DNA of 64,000 nt from Suillus spraguei (lineage: Eukaryota; Basidiomycota; Agaricomycetes; Boletales; Suillaceae), in assembly GCA_016800925.1 (NCBI GenBank), contig JABCPU010000014.1, positions 310,001-374,000 on the forward strand. Reading direction: 5' to 3'. The notes beneath the pieces are model-generated. The model had not been told where the DNA came from and made no database searches. It saw only the letters and a list, made by a program, of their open reading frames with translations. This document shows, one piece after another, positions 1 through 11,812 of this stretch. Each line of letters opens with the position of its first letter. Within the stretch, counting starts at the first letter, position 1. The position numbers were made by a program, and so were the translations under genes.

Positions 1-142
1 AGGAGAATAAGGAGGTCCATATCTTTAAAATCTCCTTAAAATCTCCTTAGAACAAGGAGGTCATGATTCTCAAGGCTGTTCAGTTGAAAAAGGCACTATT
101 ATTTGAGACACATAGCGAGATACACAAAAGTAGGCTAAGGTG

Positions 143-270
143 AAATAAGGAGGTTGACGAGTCAAAGGACAAAAAAGAGTAGATGATATAAAGGCAGCAG
201 GTCCGAAAATAAGGAGGTGGGTGAGTCAAAGGACTAAAAAGAGCAGATGATATTAAGGCAGCAGGTCCAA
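143..270. repeat. 64-bp tandem duplication in purine-rich DNA
   Basis: Two adjacent 64-bp units (143-206 and 207-270) share the sequence around aaataaggaggt, gagtcaaagga and aggcagcaggtcc with a few substitutions. The rest of 1-476 is purine-rich and shows no recognisable gene. Confidence 0.7.
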
Positions 271-476
271 AAAAATCGAAAAATGCATAATAGTGTGAGT
301 GGCTACTGTGCAAATAGATGAGAGTGAAGGTAGGGAGGTGGACATATGAGTTCTGTAGGATATTAGTGTCAGATTGAGAAAAGTACTAAGAGACAGAAAA
401 ACATTACAGATGTGGATACATGAGCGTAGATTCACAGGAGCTTGAGTGTGCTATCAGGACTGTCATCCTGACCCTT

Positions 477-1220
477 TGTTAAGACCGTACTCAAAGATTG
501 AAAGATCCGAAGGGCTTTGGCCTCAGTTCGTGCACTGTGCCCCTTTCCCGAGTAATGCCCCTTATTTTTGGAGTTGGTATATGTCCAAAGATCCAGAAGG
601 AGTTGTGTGATGGATCCGGACGTCTGAAGGTTATCTGGAGCATAGGGATAGAACAAGGATTAAGGCTAGCTTCGGAACAAGTTCCTAACTAGAAACTAAC
701 AGAGGTAGACTATCTGAAGATAGAGTCGGAGATATAGACTAAAGGAATCAATCCCAAGTCTTGGAAGATGACTTAGAGCGGAAAGTGACTCAAGTCCGGA
801 GGAAGCAGAATGAGCTGAATCTAAGATGATATTCGAACTAAGGTTCTATGGAGATCTACAAGTGTTTATATACTGTAAGTATCTAATACGGATAATCAAC
901 AAGTCCGGGACCAAGGGCTATGTATGAAGTGTAATGGAAGTCTATTAGTTAATGTGCAGCGGATCAGTAAGCACAAATCAGAAATGAAACACAGGTAATG
1001 GACCAGTGACACAGGACGGAAGTATACACAGCCAGAATACTGGAAACAGGAGGAATGATGAAAGGAGATAGACGCAGATATACACAAGGGAGTTAGAGTG
1101 CAAGAAGTGGGCACATTTAGATGGGTGATCCGGACAGGATCTGTGGACTGGATGGAAATAGAATCGATTGGATCTGATTGGATATGGTCGGATCTGGGAT
1201 CAGAAGTATGGTATATGACA
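477..1220 (-). mobile_element. Solo LTR, family LTR-A
   Basis: The LTR reads TGTTAAGACC to ATATGACA on the plus strand, so it lies in minus orientation. It matches the LTRs of the full element at 6021-13924. A perfect 5-bp target duplication CCCTT flanks it (472-476 and 1221-1225), so this is a true insertion later reduced to a solo LTR by recombination. It contains the family TATA region and the conserved block around AGGGGCACAGTG. Confidence 0.92.
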
Positions 1221-1255
1221 CCCTTGTGGTGTATGCGCCTTAAGAATGGTTGGGA

Positions 1256-3478
1256 TCATGCAACAATATCCAGGATGCGCCCAAGGGACAGTTCATCAAT
1301 TCGTTCCATGTAAGCAATGGTGTCCATCTCCCAGTTGCCCAATGAAAATGCAGTGCCAGTATTGCTTATCTTGTTTGTGGCTTGATTAAGTGTCAATGCG
1401 ATCTTGTGCTGTTTCTTGTTGTTGTCCGAAGTGTCATCCAGTAGTATAAAATTGTCCCAAGCCAAAATAAGTGCACGCTCGGCCTGCAAATGAGAAGTGA
1501 TTAAGTCTTGCAGAAGCAGCGAAAAACTTACAGCTGCAGTTGCCAGTGCAAGTGCAGTTTGGTGTCCAGCCAAGCCACAGTCAATTATGTCAATTTTCTC
1601 ATATCCTTGGATAGCATTAAGGTGGGCGGCAAAAACACACAAGATGAATTCAGACAGAAAGGCTCCAGGTGAGTCCTCGTTGTCTGGGTCTTCATACATG
1701 AAGCATGAGTCCTCAAGCTGATATTCAGCATATTCCTTTTGTGCCTCAAGAGCCTGCAAATTGTCATTCAAAGTAAAAAAAGCCACCAGGACACTGATGG
1801 CAGTGGAGCCAAAGACTCCCCTCCACTCTGAAATCCTTTGACAAACCTGCTGAAATGTAGTTTACTGACTTGAATACGAAATAATATTTTATTCACCATG
1901 TGAAACCCACCACTCCGGCTGTTGACCTCAAATTCTCCAGGTGCACCATTGTACACTATGCTGAAAATATCATAGCAGATGTCTGAAAGTTTTTCATTGG
2001 GGATGGTCCAAGGATAGCCAGAGTTTCTGACCCAGTACATTACTGCTGGAAGAAATTTAGAACACTATTTCAAGTTCTGAGCATCACTGGGTAAGTGAGT
2101 GTTCTTGGATTTTTCTTTCTTGAGGCTGATCATCTTTCATTGGTTGGCTGACCCACTTTCGGTTTTGACAGGCTTCAAGTCATCTGACTCAACAATATCA
2201 ACTGACATCTGTCAAACGAATTTGTCAGCTCTCTCATGCTATGTCAGTAAATTGCGTACAGAGGTTGTGAGCCGAGTTTTCACTAGTTGCATTATCTGAT
2301 CCTTACATTAACCTCAGGCAGCTGCTGATATACCATCTTGACATCATCATCCATGTTATCTACTGGGTCCTCAGCATTAGGGCCTTCATCAACATCTGGA
2401 TCATCTTGGATTTTGCATTCTTCTTCCTCCTCTAATGAGTCAGAAAAGGCACACTTCTTTCCCTTGGATGCATCTTTGGCAATCTGAAACATATGCACAA
2501 CCTCCTACCTTCATTCTAGTATACTACCCATGAAGGTGCGATTTCACTCACTTTCCCAGCCCAATTTCTGACCATTTGCACATCAAATTTCTCAGGTGCA
2601 TCAACATCTTCTGTCCACTCCGAGTTGTTGTTTGAGACTGCTGACAATACTATTAGCCTTTCTTAGAAACACAAGTTAATCATACCTTGAGCACTTCGTG
2701 TACTTGGTGGTGCAGAGGGCTGCAGTTGGGACTTGGACGCTACATTTTTCACCCACTTCCTTACTCCCACTTCTCTGAACATGGTGTGGAAGACTTGGAT
2801 GCACTATGGGTCAGTGAATAAATAATATCAAAATAATACAAGGTGAGTTCTAATAGAAGCAGCATCATTGTTCAAAATAGGAACTTACAACGTTCTTTTG
2901 ATTTCCCCATCAGTGCTTCCCACATATGTCTGACTTGAAGTGAATACACCGGTGTTAGAAACCTTTTGATTCACTTTGATGCCATCCTTGAAGGTGAACT
3001 TCGAATCTTGATACTTGTTCTTCCCCATGTTCACAGCATTTTGAGTTGCATTTGCACCACCACTGGCAGCTATATCAGTCAAATTTGAATGGTAAGTCCT
3101 TGCAATAGTATTTTAGATCGCCATATATCACTTGCTTACATGTTTTAGGGCCCAGCATAGTCATCACTGCATTTTCCAAGTTTAGGGACGACACTAAGGG
3201 TTTAATCTTCTTCGATAGTGGGTGAGGCTTTGGTTTAATGAGCAGTCCAGGGCCAGCAAGCTGGGCACTCTGCTCAATAGCCATGGCATCTTCCTTAGCA
3301 GCAATCTGCCTGTGAGCACTGTCCAATGTGGCAGCCTTAGCTACTTTCACTGCTGCTTTCTGACTTTTCCAGCTGCAACCACTGCCCTGGGACGTTGTAC
3401 TTGATTTGTGTCAAGGACAATTTGTCCTGGGTGCTTATTAGCATTGGTGGGGTGTGTTGTGACTTGAGGCATTCAAGT
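1256..3478 (-). pseudogene. Degraded lineage-specific Agaricomycete gene, function unknown
   Basis: Exon-like pieces on the minus strand follow one order: an N-terminal NPGQIVLD-like stretch (HPGQIVLD, about 3400-3435), a segment with AHRQIAAKEDAMAIEQ (3075-3350), an acidic stretch rich in Glu/Asp (2292-2498), then NSGYPWTIPNEKLSDICYDIF-type sequence (1768-2040, key residues W, DICYDIF), QRISEWRGVFGS and a C-terminal part ending ELSLGRILD (1256-1786). I recall this architecture from expanded hypothetical proteins in Agaricomycetes but know no function. The pieces need several introns or frame changes, and a stop interrupts the N-terminal part, so it is probably a decayed copy. It could be a transposon-associated gene, because similar families are dispersed among repeats. 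Confidence 0.55.
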
Positions 3479-3849
3479 AGAAGAAAACATTGACAGTAGG
3501 TGAATATTGAATGTGGGGTGGTAGAGAAAGAGACAAAAAATGGTGAGGCTTCTTTATTTGAACATGTAATAGTGTACAATTTACACACTTGATGTGTCTC
3601 AAACTCTGCATCACTCTCCAGTACTTTGTTGCCACCTTATCCACTGCCCAATATGGCTCCAGGGATGATCAGGCTTGTTTGTCAGGCTCTAGGCTGCAAC
3701 CATATATTCAGAAACAAGTCTGGTCTGACAAAGCACAATCACATGAAGCATCCGTTACTCCCGCAGATCAACTGAACTGTCCCAGGTCCTGGCTTCATAT
3801 CTCCAAGGGCACAATCTCCAACTCCAGCAAGGGAAAATGATAATCATTT

Positions 3850-6020
3850 TCATTTTTATCATAGTGCAGAGGATGAGCAGGAGAATCCGGTATTTGTACC
3901 TGAAGAAGGTACTTGGGTGGACATGGGACACTTGTTCTGTGTGTTCCATCCACATCTCACAGGTAGGTGTCTTTTATTAAGTCCTTTCTTGCTATCTAAT
4001 TGAATGGTCACAACTCAGGGCTCAAATGTGACACTGATGGTGCATTTATTAAGCAAGATATGCCTCCCTTGCCACGTATGGATACCCCACCAACTGACTG
4101 GATGCCTTATCAAAACAGAGTCGAATTTGAGACAGCAGAATTCCTCTTCATGCAGAACCAAATGTCTACAAAGCAAATTGACATGCTCCTTGACTTATGG
4201 GCTGTAACCCTCATCAAGCACAATGATGCTCCTCCTTTCGCAAACCACAAGGACATGTATGCGGCCATTGATGTGACCCTGCTAGGTGATGTCCCCTGGA
4301 AGAGCTTCATGATGTGCTACAACGGCATCAAACCACAAGACAATATACCACTGTGGATGACCACCAAATATGATGTGTGGTGTAGAGACCCACTGGAACT
4401 TGTGGGCAACATGCTCACAAATTCTAACTTTGATGGGGAAATAAAATTTTTGCCCTACCATGACTACACCACTGACAACAAATGGTACTGGAAGAATCTT
4501 ATGTCAGGTGATTGGGCATGGAAGCAGGCAGTATGTTTTTTCAAGTCATAATCATAGCATGCTGACAGTCATATTAAGGATCTTATTGCTCAAAATCTGA
4601 AGACCCATGGTTCAACATTTGTGCCACTAATCATAGGAAGTAACAAGACAATCGTCTCGGTTGCTACTGGACACATGGAGTATCACCTACTTTACCTATC
4701 AATTGGTAATATTTTCAATAGTGTGTGACGTGCACATTGCAATGGCGTTGTACTTGTTGGGTTTCTTGCTATACCAAAAAGTGAGTACCCACACATCAAT
4801 GTCTCATATCATAAACTCACATTGTTTGTTTAGGCACAAGAGAAAATAATGGGTGCAGTCATTACAGAAACTTCCGGTGACAACTCTTCTAGTGATCCCT
4901 GGCAAAATTTTTTGAATCTGTGAAAATGTTCATGGAAACTCCTGATATCACACACTTTCCAGACAGCCACTTTCAACGAATGATATATGGCATTGGCTGT
5001 TACAGCTGTATGTGCCCCTATTCATTCTCCATTTACTTACATCATTTCTTTTGTTCTTATTTGATTTATCATATGTGTATGCTAAATCACTGACTCATGC
5101 ATTTCAACATGCTTGTATAATACATGCCTTCCTTATTAGGATACACAGTTATATTCTCATGGTTACATGGTCTGTGCGCACATATGGCTCTATTTAAGCA
5201 CAGTGTACTACACTTGTATTCCCTACTTTAATCTTACTGGGTTTTAACTGGATTCCTCTTCACTAAGGACCCCCAATTTTTAGTCATCTTGAATCGTCTC
5301 TGAGTCTAAGCACTCCTTAGCCTTAGTCTTTATTTTTGTAGAACATCTTAGACTTGTCTTTGAGGCCGAACCCTTGATTGTACTTGGAACTAGTTCCTTG
5401 TACTTTCCCAGCAGACTGTCTGTGTCTTTTCACTGTCGCTGGTGACGCCACCCCAGTTTGTAACATTGGCCCATACATTGCTGATTATCCAGAGCAGGTA
5501 ATGCTATCTGGTGTGATGCAGTGATGGTGTCCACGGTATGACAAAATTTGTTTTATTTATATTTTTTCTTATTACACACTTTATAGGTGTCTGGCAGATC
5601 CCAAAGACCTTGACGGTGGTCAGCCCTGTCTGCATCAGCATGAAGAACACACAGAGTTACTTGTTGACCAACTGACATATACATATAAACAGCTGTGGTT
5701 CGAGTATGGCATCATTGGCAATCTCATTGTAAGTTGCATACTGTTTAAACTTACCAGGCCTTATACAAATTTTCTCTGCTAGCCATTCACCAATTATTTC
5801 ATTCATGCAGATATCCATGAGCTTCTCTCCTCTGATCTTTTACACCAAATCATCAAGGGAACTTTCAAGGACCACTTAGTTGATTGGGTGGAAGAGTACT
5901 TGACAATCACACACAGTGCTCACCATGCAGCTGAAATTATGGATGATATTGATCGCAGGTATGTAAACTATTGAATGTTCAACAATGACCACTGATGACA
6001 CTAAAGGATAGCAGCAGTAG
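3850..6020 (+). pseudogene. Plavaka-type transposase copy P1 (broken)
   Basis: Plavaka proteins are putative cut-and-paste transposases related to the CACTA group and abundant in Agaricomycetes. P1 keeps the central part: an exon with HPHLTGLKCDTDG across an intron near 3961-4018, then RVEFETAEFLF, LGDVPWKSFMMCYNG and MSGDWAWKQA (4000-4535), then THGSTFVPLI and VATGHMEYHLLYLSIGN (4600-4720). A solo LTR-B (4998-5465) splits the motif IGPYIADYPEQV; the frame resumes after it and runs through CLADPKDLDGGQPC, HADIHELL, IIKGTFKDHLVDWV and DDIDRR. The full LTR-A element then interrupts it at 6020. Downstream exons are not found on the far side of LTR-A, so the copy is truncated as well as interrupted. 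The N-terminal zinc finger is not seen. Confidence 0.8.
4998..5465 (+). mobile_element. Solo LTR, family LTR-B
   Basis: The 468-bp LTR starts TGTTAC and ends GTAACA, like the LTRs of the complete element at 29942-37579. A perfect TTGGC target duplication (4993-4997 and 5466-5470) flanks it. Removing the LTR and one TTGGC rejoins the Plavaka reading frame (YGIG followed by PYIADYPEQ). Confidence 0.94.
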
Positions 6021-6769
6021 TGTTAAGACTGTACTCAAGGGTAGAGAGATCCGAAGGGCTTTGGCCTCAGTTCGTACACTGTGCCCCTTTCTCGAGTAAT
6101 GCCCCTTATTTCAGGGAGGAGTTATTCGTCCGAAGACCTGGAAGGGGTTGCGTGATGGATCCGGGTGTCCGAAGGTGTCGGATATGATACGTCCGAAGGT
6201 AATTTGGAACGTAAGGAGAGGACAGAGATTAAGGCTAGTTTCGGAACGAGTTCCTAACTAGAAACTAATGGAGATGGACTATCTGAAGATAGAGTTGGAG
6301 GTATAGACTATAGGAATCAATCCTAAGTCTCGGAAGGTGACTTAAAGCGGAGAGTGGCTTAAGTCCGGAGGAGGCAAAATGAGTAGAATCTAAGATGATA
6401 TTCGAACTAAGGTTCTACGGAGATCTACAAGTGGTTTATATACTGTAAGTATCTAAGACGGATAATCAGCAAGTCCGGGACCGAGGGCTATGTACGAAGC
6501 GTAGCGGAAGTCTATTAGTTAATGCACAGCGGATCAGTAAGCATGAATCAGAAATGAACACAGGAAACGGATCAGTAACACAGGACGGAAATATAAACAG
6601 CCGGAGTACCGGTAGCAGGAGAAATGACGAAAGGAGATAGACGCAGATGTACACAAGGGAGTTAAGGTGCGAGAAGTGAGTACATTTGGATGGGTGGTCC
6701 AGACAAGATCTGTGGACCGGACGGATATGGAAACGATCGGATCTGAGATTAGAAGTATGGTATATGACA
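6021..6769 (-). repeat. 3' LTR of the LTR-A element
   Basis: A 749-bp LTR. In element orientation it begins TGTCATATACC and ends TTAACA. It is nearly identical to the 5' LTR except that it lacks a 20-bp internal duplication found there near 13870-13905. It contains TATATAA followed 34 nt later by AGTTCGAATAT. Confidence 0.93.
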
Positions 6770-6782
6770 GTATCCCCCCCTT
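6770..6782 (-). promoter_or_regulatory. Polypurine tract of the LTR-A element
   Basis: Directly inside the 3' LTR the element strand reads AAGGGGGGGATAC, a purine run in the position expected for the plus-strand primer of a Ty3/gypsy element. Confidence 0.8.
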
Positions 6783-6964
6783 AGGGCCGAACCCCTGAGG
6801 CACAAGAAGCGTCGATCCGGATCGGACAAGATTAATGCGAGACGATGGGGAAGTTTGATGGTTGTAGTGCTGAGTCTGTAATCCGACAGATATACGGACG
6901 TCAGACGTCCGAAATGATTCCTACCCCCACTTCATTTCCTTGTTAACAAAACTTGTCTCCAAAC

Positions 6965-7978
6965 ATGTCTGAAAAGAAATCTGATGCCCCTAAGTCTGCT
7001 GCTGACCTTGTGGTGGATCTGGAGCAGCAACTGGCGGCTGCCAAGGCTGCAGCGGAAGCCGAGGCGGAGCGGAAGCGGAAAGAGGTGGAGGAGCGGAAAA
7101 GGCAGGAGGAGTTGAAGCAGATTGAGTTGGCGGAGATCCGGAGGGAAATGGAGGAGAAGAGGCGGAGAGCACTGATTGAGGCTCGGGTGAGTGCTGTGGA
7201 CTCTTCCGGATCCGGATATTAATGGGTTGGCAAAGGCCAAGGCTGCTCCTGCGTCTGGAGCAAAGGATGGGTACTGCTCCCGTTGCGTCACTAAGGGCCG
7301 GATGTGCCAGTGGGGTGATGCTGAGAAGAATGCCATGGTGAGTCGTCCGAAAAACTTCGGATCCGCTGATTTCGACATTTCGTAGATTAAGTCCTGTGAC
7401 GTCTGCCGGAAGGACAAGGCCACTTGTCCTGGAAGGCCCGGATTCGTTAAGGGGCCCAAGGGCCGGAAGAGGCAGCATCCTGCTGGTACTCCGTCTCTGA
7501 AGGGCAAAGGCAAGCGCCGTCAGAGGAGTCCTACTCCGGATGTGGCGGATGCGGATGTCTTCTCTAATCCAGTCACTATCGAAGGTACGGATGAGGATTT
7601 TGTGGAGTATGATGATCAGGCTTGGGTGGCCGCTGCCAATGGAATCATAGCTGAGTTGGCGCGGACCAACGGACTTCTCCAAGATGGTATTGCGGCGGCG
7701 GAAGGGAGTCAGATTGCCATGGAGCGGATGAGCTCTACCATGGAGGCCTTCCTCCAGCAACAGAGGGAATTCCAGGCCCTGCTCATCGAGGAATTCGGAC
7801 CGGATTTAGGCTTTCCGTTTCTGCCGGATCTGACAAGGATGGCGCTGGTGAGGAGATTGGGGAAGAGGTGGCGGATGAGAATGGAGGAGAGATGGTGGAT
7901 GGGACTGGGGAAGAGATGGCGGATGGGACTGGGGAGGAGACTGGGGGTGCCGGAGGTGAAATGGAGACTGGCGCTTAG
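6965..7978 (+). CDS. Antisense accessory gene inside LTR-A: coiled coil plus paired Cys motifs
   Basis: Lies opposite to gag-pol, between the polypurine tract and the pol stop. The chosen start is ATG at 6965 (context aaacATGtc); an upstream in-frame TTG is less likely. The first exon encodes a Lys/Glu/Ala-rich coiled coil (about residues 15-75). A GTGAGT intron starts at 7187 and ends at an AG near 7235-7241. Exon 2 carries CSRCVTKGRMCQW, and a second GTGAGT...TAG intron (7336-7385) precedes CDVCRKDKATC. This gives two CX2CX6C clusters, possibly zinc-binding. After a Lys/Arg-rich stretch comes a helical region (about 7540-7800). The C-terminus is uncertain: the frame holding acidic GEE repeats stops at 7976-7978, while another frame stays open to 8354. 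Introns can persist only because the gene is antisense to the RNA genome. The function is unknown; nucleic-acid binding is an inference. Confidence 0.6.
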
Positions 7979-8035
7979 TCCAGATCCGGATTTCCGCTAC
8001 TGCCCTCAATGTACTTATATTTCATTATGTACTTT

Positions 8036-9553
8036 TCAAGCAATGGGACCAGGCTTGTCCGGATATGCTGAGTGGAAATCCGCTACGAGATCTGATGCAT
8101 TTCCGAGTTCTGTGGCCAGTAACCAGGAAGTTTCTTCGTCCGTTCCTTCATATCCGGACCAACGGACGAGGTATAGAAGTTGGCAGTGGTGCCTACGACG
8201 GTCCAGTTTAGAGTCCAGGATTTCGGATATCTCATACTCTGGTTCTCCGTCGACTTCGACTGGTGGCGGAGGAGGTTGGATGCGATTGGGAATGGTGTTC
8301 GGAACTGCTGGCTCTAACTGGAGACATGGAAAACAGGATGTACGGAACGCATAGAATCCGGAAGTCGGATGGCGAAAGAATGAGTACCCGGGCGGGATAT
8401 AATTTGAATGGTCCTAAATTCTTTTCCGAAAGTTTCTTCGACGGACGAGTGGAGCGGAAGTACTTGGCTTTGACGAAGACTTGTTCTCCAATCCGGAAGT
8501 CTGGAGCAGGCTGTCTTTTAGCGTCCGCGGGTCCTTGATAGCGTTTCTGAGCTTCGGACATCTCATCTCGGAGGAACTGGTGAAGTTTGTTAAGGTCTAG
8601 GGCATATTCCTGGGCACGGATGGAGGATAGGTCGCGTTCCGGATGGATGGAAATGTTCGGATGATAACCTTTATTGGCGAAGAAAGGTGAAACTCCGGTA
8701 GTGGCACTCGGAGCGTTATTGTATGCAAACTCTGCAGGGGCAGCAGCTCGGACCAGTTGTCCTGCTGATAGTTGCAGTAGATCCGGAGGTACTGTTCCAG
8801 CGTTTGGTTGGCACGTTCTGTTTGTCCGTCCCTTCGGGATGATATCCGGATGTGAAGTGTAGGACCATGTCCAATGCCTTTCCTAGGGAACGGAAGAAGT
8901 GGGATACGAACTCTGTTCCTCGATCCGAGGTTACATGGGACGGGACTCCATGCTTAGAGAAGACATGGAGGAGAAATAGGCGGGCGAGATCAGGAGAAGT
9001 AATGGTGTCGTGGGTCGGGACGAATATGGCTTGCTTGGATAAACGATCTATGATGAGAGGATGGCTGTAAAGCCGGATGAGTCCGGAAGTTGTTCAATGA
9101 AATCCATAGAGATGGAATTCCATGGTTTTTCTGGGACGGGAAGTTGCTTGAGTAGACCATAGGGCTTATGTCTCGGAACTTTGGCTCGGGCGCAGGATGT
9201 GCAGGATCTGACATACTCTTTGACAAAGGCTCGTACTCCGGGCCAGGTATAGTTGCGTCGATGAGCTCGAGAGTGCGATTCTGTCCGAAATGTCCGGATA
9301 GGGGGTGGTCATGGCAATTCGGAGGATGCGAAGTCGTAGATCATTGGTATCCGGAACGTAGATGCGGTTGTCACAACAAAGGAATCCACCATCGTCTATT
9401 GTCCATCTCGGATCTGAAGGAACCGGAAATGTGTTTGTGCAATGGGGTCATTAGGGAGTGCTATCAGAATGTCTTTCCGGAGGTGTTTGGTGTCCATAAG
9501 AACAGCTGCTCTAAGGACCGGAGTTGCTAAAATGGAAGCTCGTAGGGACGAAG
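8036..9553 (-). pseudogene. LTR-A pol 3' part: integrase and chromodomain (frameshifted)
   Basis: On the minus strand the remnants include an HHCC-like zinc-binding region (SHSRAH ... CTSCARAK, about 9180-9270), the core-domain stretch [34 protein letters not shown] and the C-terminal FRIGEQVFVKAKYFRS with KKLSEKNLGPF (8400-8500). It ends with a chromodomain (about 8040-8260) containing YEISEILDSK, LYLVRWSGY and SWLLATELGNA. Stop codon TGA lies at 8036-8038. The integrase inserts cDNA into the host genome; the chromodomain probably steers it to modified histones. Multiple frame changes make the region non-functional. Confidence 0.82.
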
Positions 9554-11117
9554 CTAATTGTTCCGAAGCAAATATTGGACGGAGGTTGTGAGGGTTAATC
9601 TGAGCGTAGTCCTTATCCCCCTCTTTAGGGTAGACGTCCCATCGTCTAGTGAGGGAATCTGGCTTGACTCCGAGTCTTCCAGGACGGTAACGGATAACGA
9701 GGTTGAACTGATGGAGGAACTCGACCAGCGGGCCTGACGACGGGATAGCAGTTTGGTGGTAGAGAAATACTCAAGGTTCTTGTGGTCCGTGACAACATCT
9801 ATAGGCTCGGACGAGCCTTCTAGGTAATGGCGCCAGGTTCGGAACGCAGCATAGATGGCTAGTAGTTCCTTATCATGGACATCATAGTTGAGTTCTGCAC
9901 CGGACAGTGTCCGGGAGTAAAATGCCACCGGACGAAGTTCCGAGTCTGGGCACACAATGGATAGTATTCCAGCGATAGCATAATCCGAGGCATCAGTTTC
10001 CACAACTATAGGAACATTCGGAATCCAATGCGTAAGCACCGGAGCGGACGTGAAGGCTTTCTTGAGTGCGTTAAATGATTCCGGCATTCCTCGGAAAAGT
10101 CCCAAGTGACGCCCTTGCGAGTGAGTCGAGTAAGGGGAACCACGATATCCGAGTAGTTGAAGATGAAGCGACAATAGAAATTAGCGAATCCGAGGAAAGA
10201 TTGGATGTCCTTGACTTTCCGAGGCTCTGGCCAGTCTATGATGGACTGGATTTTCTCGGACGACATTGTCAAGCCATCCGGAGATAGGAGGTAACCAAGA
10301 TACTCGACGGAGGAGAGTGGAATTCGCATTTCTCGGGTTTGGCATATAGTCGGTGTTTACGGAGACGTCGTAAAACTTCTCGGACATGTTCCTTATGACT
10401 TGCAAGGTCTTGGGAATAGATAAGGATGTCATCCAGATATACAACAACACATACGTCCAGCATATCGGCAAACACGCTATTGACAAAGCGCTGGAAAGCT
10501 GCCGGAGCATTCGTGAGGCCTTCCGGCATCACCAACCATTCATAGGAGCCATAGCGCGTACGGAAGGAAGTCTTCCACTCGTCTCCTTCTGTTATCCGGA
10601 CGAGGTGATATGCAGATCGGAGATCAATTTTGGTATATACCTTAGCGCGGCTCGGGGAGTCAAGAAGGTCGGCAATGAGGGGTAACGGATATCGGTCTTT
10701 CTTGGTGATGTGGTTAAGGCCGCGGAAATCCACACAAAGGCGGAGGGATCCATCCTTCTTTTTGACAAATAGGACGGGGGCTCCGTGGGGAGAAGATGAG
10801 GAGCGGAGAAGTCCGGACGAGATGTTTTCGTCAAGGAACTTCCGAAGGGCCTCAAGCTCTACCGGAGAAAGAGAGTATATGGTTCCGAGAGGCGGACTAG
10901 CCCCTTCTTCCAACTCAATCTTGAGGTCGTAGGGTCGATGTGGGGGAAGTTGTCCGGCTTTGCCTTTGTCGAAGACATCCGCAAATTCGTGGTAGTCGGA
11001 AGGGATTCTGGAGAGGTCTGGAGGATCAGGTGATACGGATGCGGATCGAAGGTTTACTTCGGAGGGACGGAGGTAGATGCTGAACTGAGTGATCCTTCTA
11101 ACTTGCAGGCACGGCAA
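9554..11117 (-). pseudogene. LTR-A pol middle: reverse transcriptase and RNase H (frameshifted)
   Basis: The reverse transcriptase is recognisable from [50 protein letters not shown] and the catalytic YLDDILIYS motif (10269-11117). It continues in another frame with [26 protein letters not shown] (10006-10329), then RNase H with [40 protein letters not shown] and [11 protein letters not shown] (9554-10174). These domains copy element RNA into DNA and degrade the RNA strand. Frame changes near 10300, 10150 and 9700 break the polyprotein. Confidence 0.88.
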
Positions 11118-11144
11118 AAGGCCACTGCGTTTATCAACGATATG

Positions 11145-11756
11145 TTAGGGACTGGGGTACCAGCGGAGGGTTCGGATTTGGTCAGAGGCGGAGTCTCCGC
11201 CACGGATGGGTGCTCTGATGCGACGGAGATTTTGGAGGGGAGGAATCTTCTTGGGTGGAATACCCGAAGGTAACAGAGGCGTCGGATTGGATTTTCCTGC
11301 CATGGTCGGTGTGTCCGGAGGCAGCGATGATGCGGATGGGGTCAATGGCACTCCTTGTTCAGTAGTTCGGAACTCGATGCTGCCCAATACCCAGTCAATC
11401 AACGGATTGTGTCGGGTGAGCCAGCTATATCCGAGAACGATATAACATGAGGAATCCAAAGGGGTGACGTAGAACGTGTCGGAAGTGATTACACCGGAGG
11501 AGAATCGGACGGATAAGTTTATGGCTTCGACAATATTGTTATTGCATGTACCATCAAATAAACGGAGTGGAAGCGGAGGAATCTGATAGGTAGGGATTTT
11601 ATGTTCTCGGACGAAATCAGTGTCTATGAAGCAGTGGGAGGAACCACAGTCTATGAGGGCCGGAAAGTCAGATATATTGGAGAAAGATGGAAGAGAGACA
11701 TATGGACACAGAGAGTTCGGATCAGGAAGAGTTACAGCGTTGAGTCGTAGTTCCAT
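11145..11756 (-). pseudogene. LTR-A protease region
   Basis: A retropepsin-like aspartic protease: PALIDCGSSHCFID carries the catalytic D-C/S/T-G motif, followed by LPLRLFDG, YVTPLDSSCYIVLGYSWL and a proline-rich linker. The protease processes Gag-Pol. The stop codon at 11145 and a frame change near 11060 separate it from the reverse transcriptase, so the original continuous pol is broken. It begins just after gag. Confidence 0.8.
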
Positions 11757-11812
11757 TGCACGGGTTGGGCCAACGCGACCCTCATCCCGTACGGAGTCAG
11801 GAGGGTCGCGGA

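Noticed and set aside
6990..7760. 256-aa minus-strand frame in the 3' part of the LTR-A element
   Set aside because: It is the shadow of the plus-strand antisense gene. The plus strand has the ATG context, consensus introns, coiled coil and Cys clusters, and pol already ends at 8036.
10386..10932. Plus-strand frames opposite the LTR-A reverse transcriptase
   Set aside because: They are shadows of clear reverse transcriptase motifs on the minus strand.
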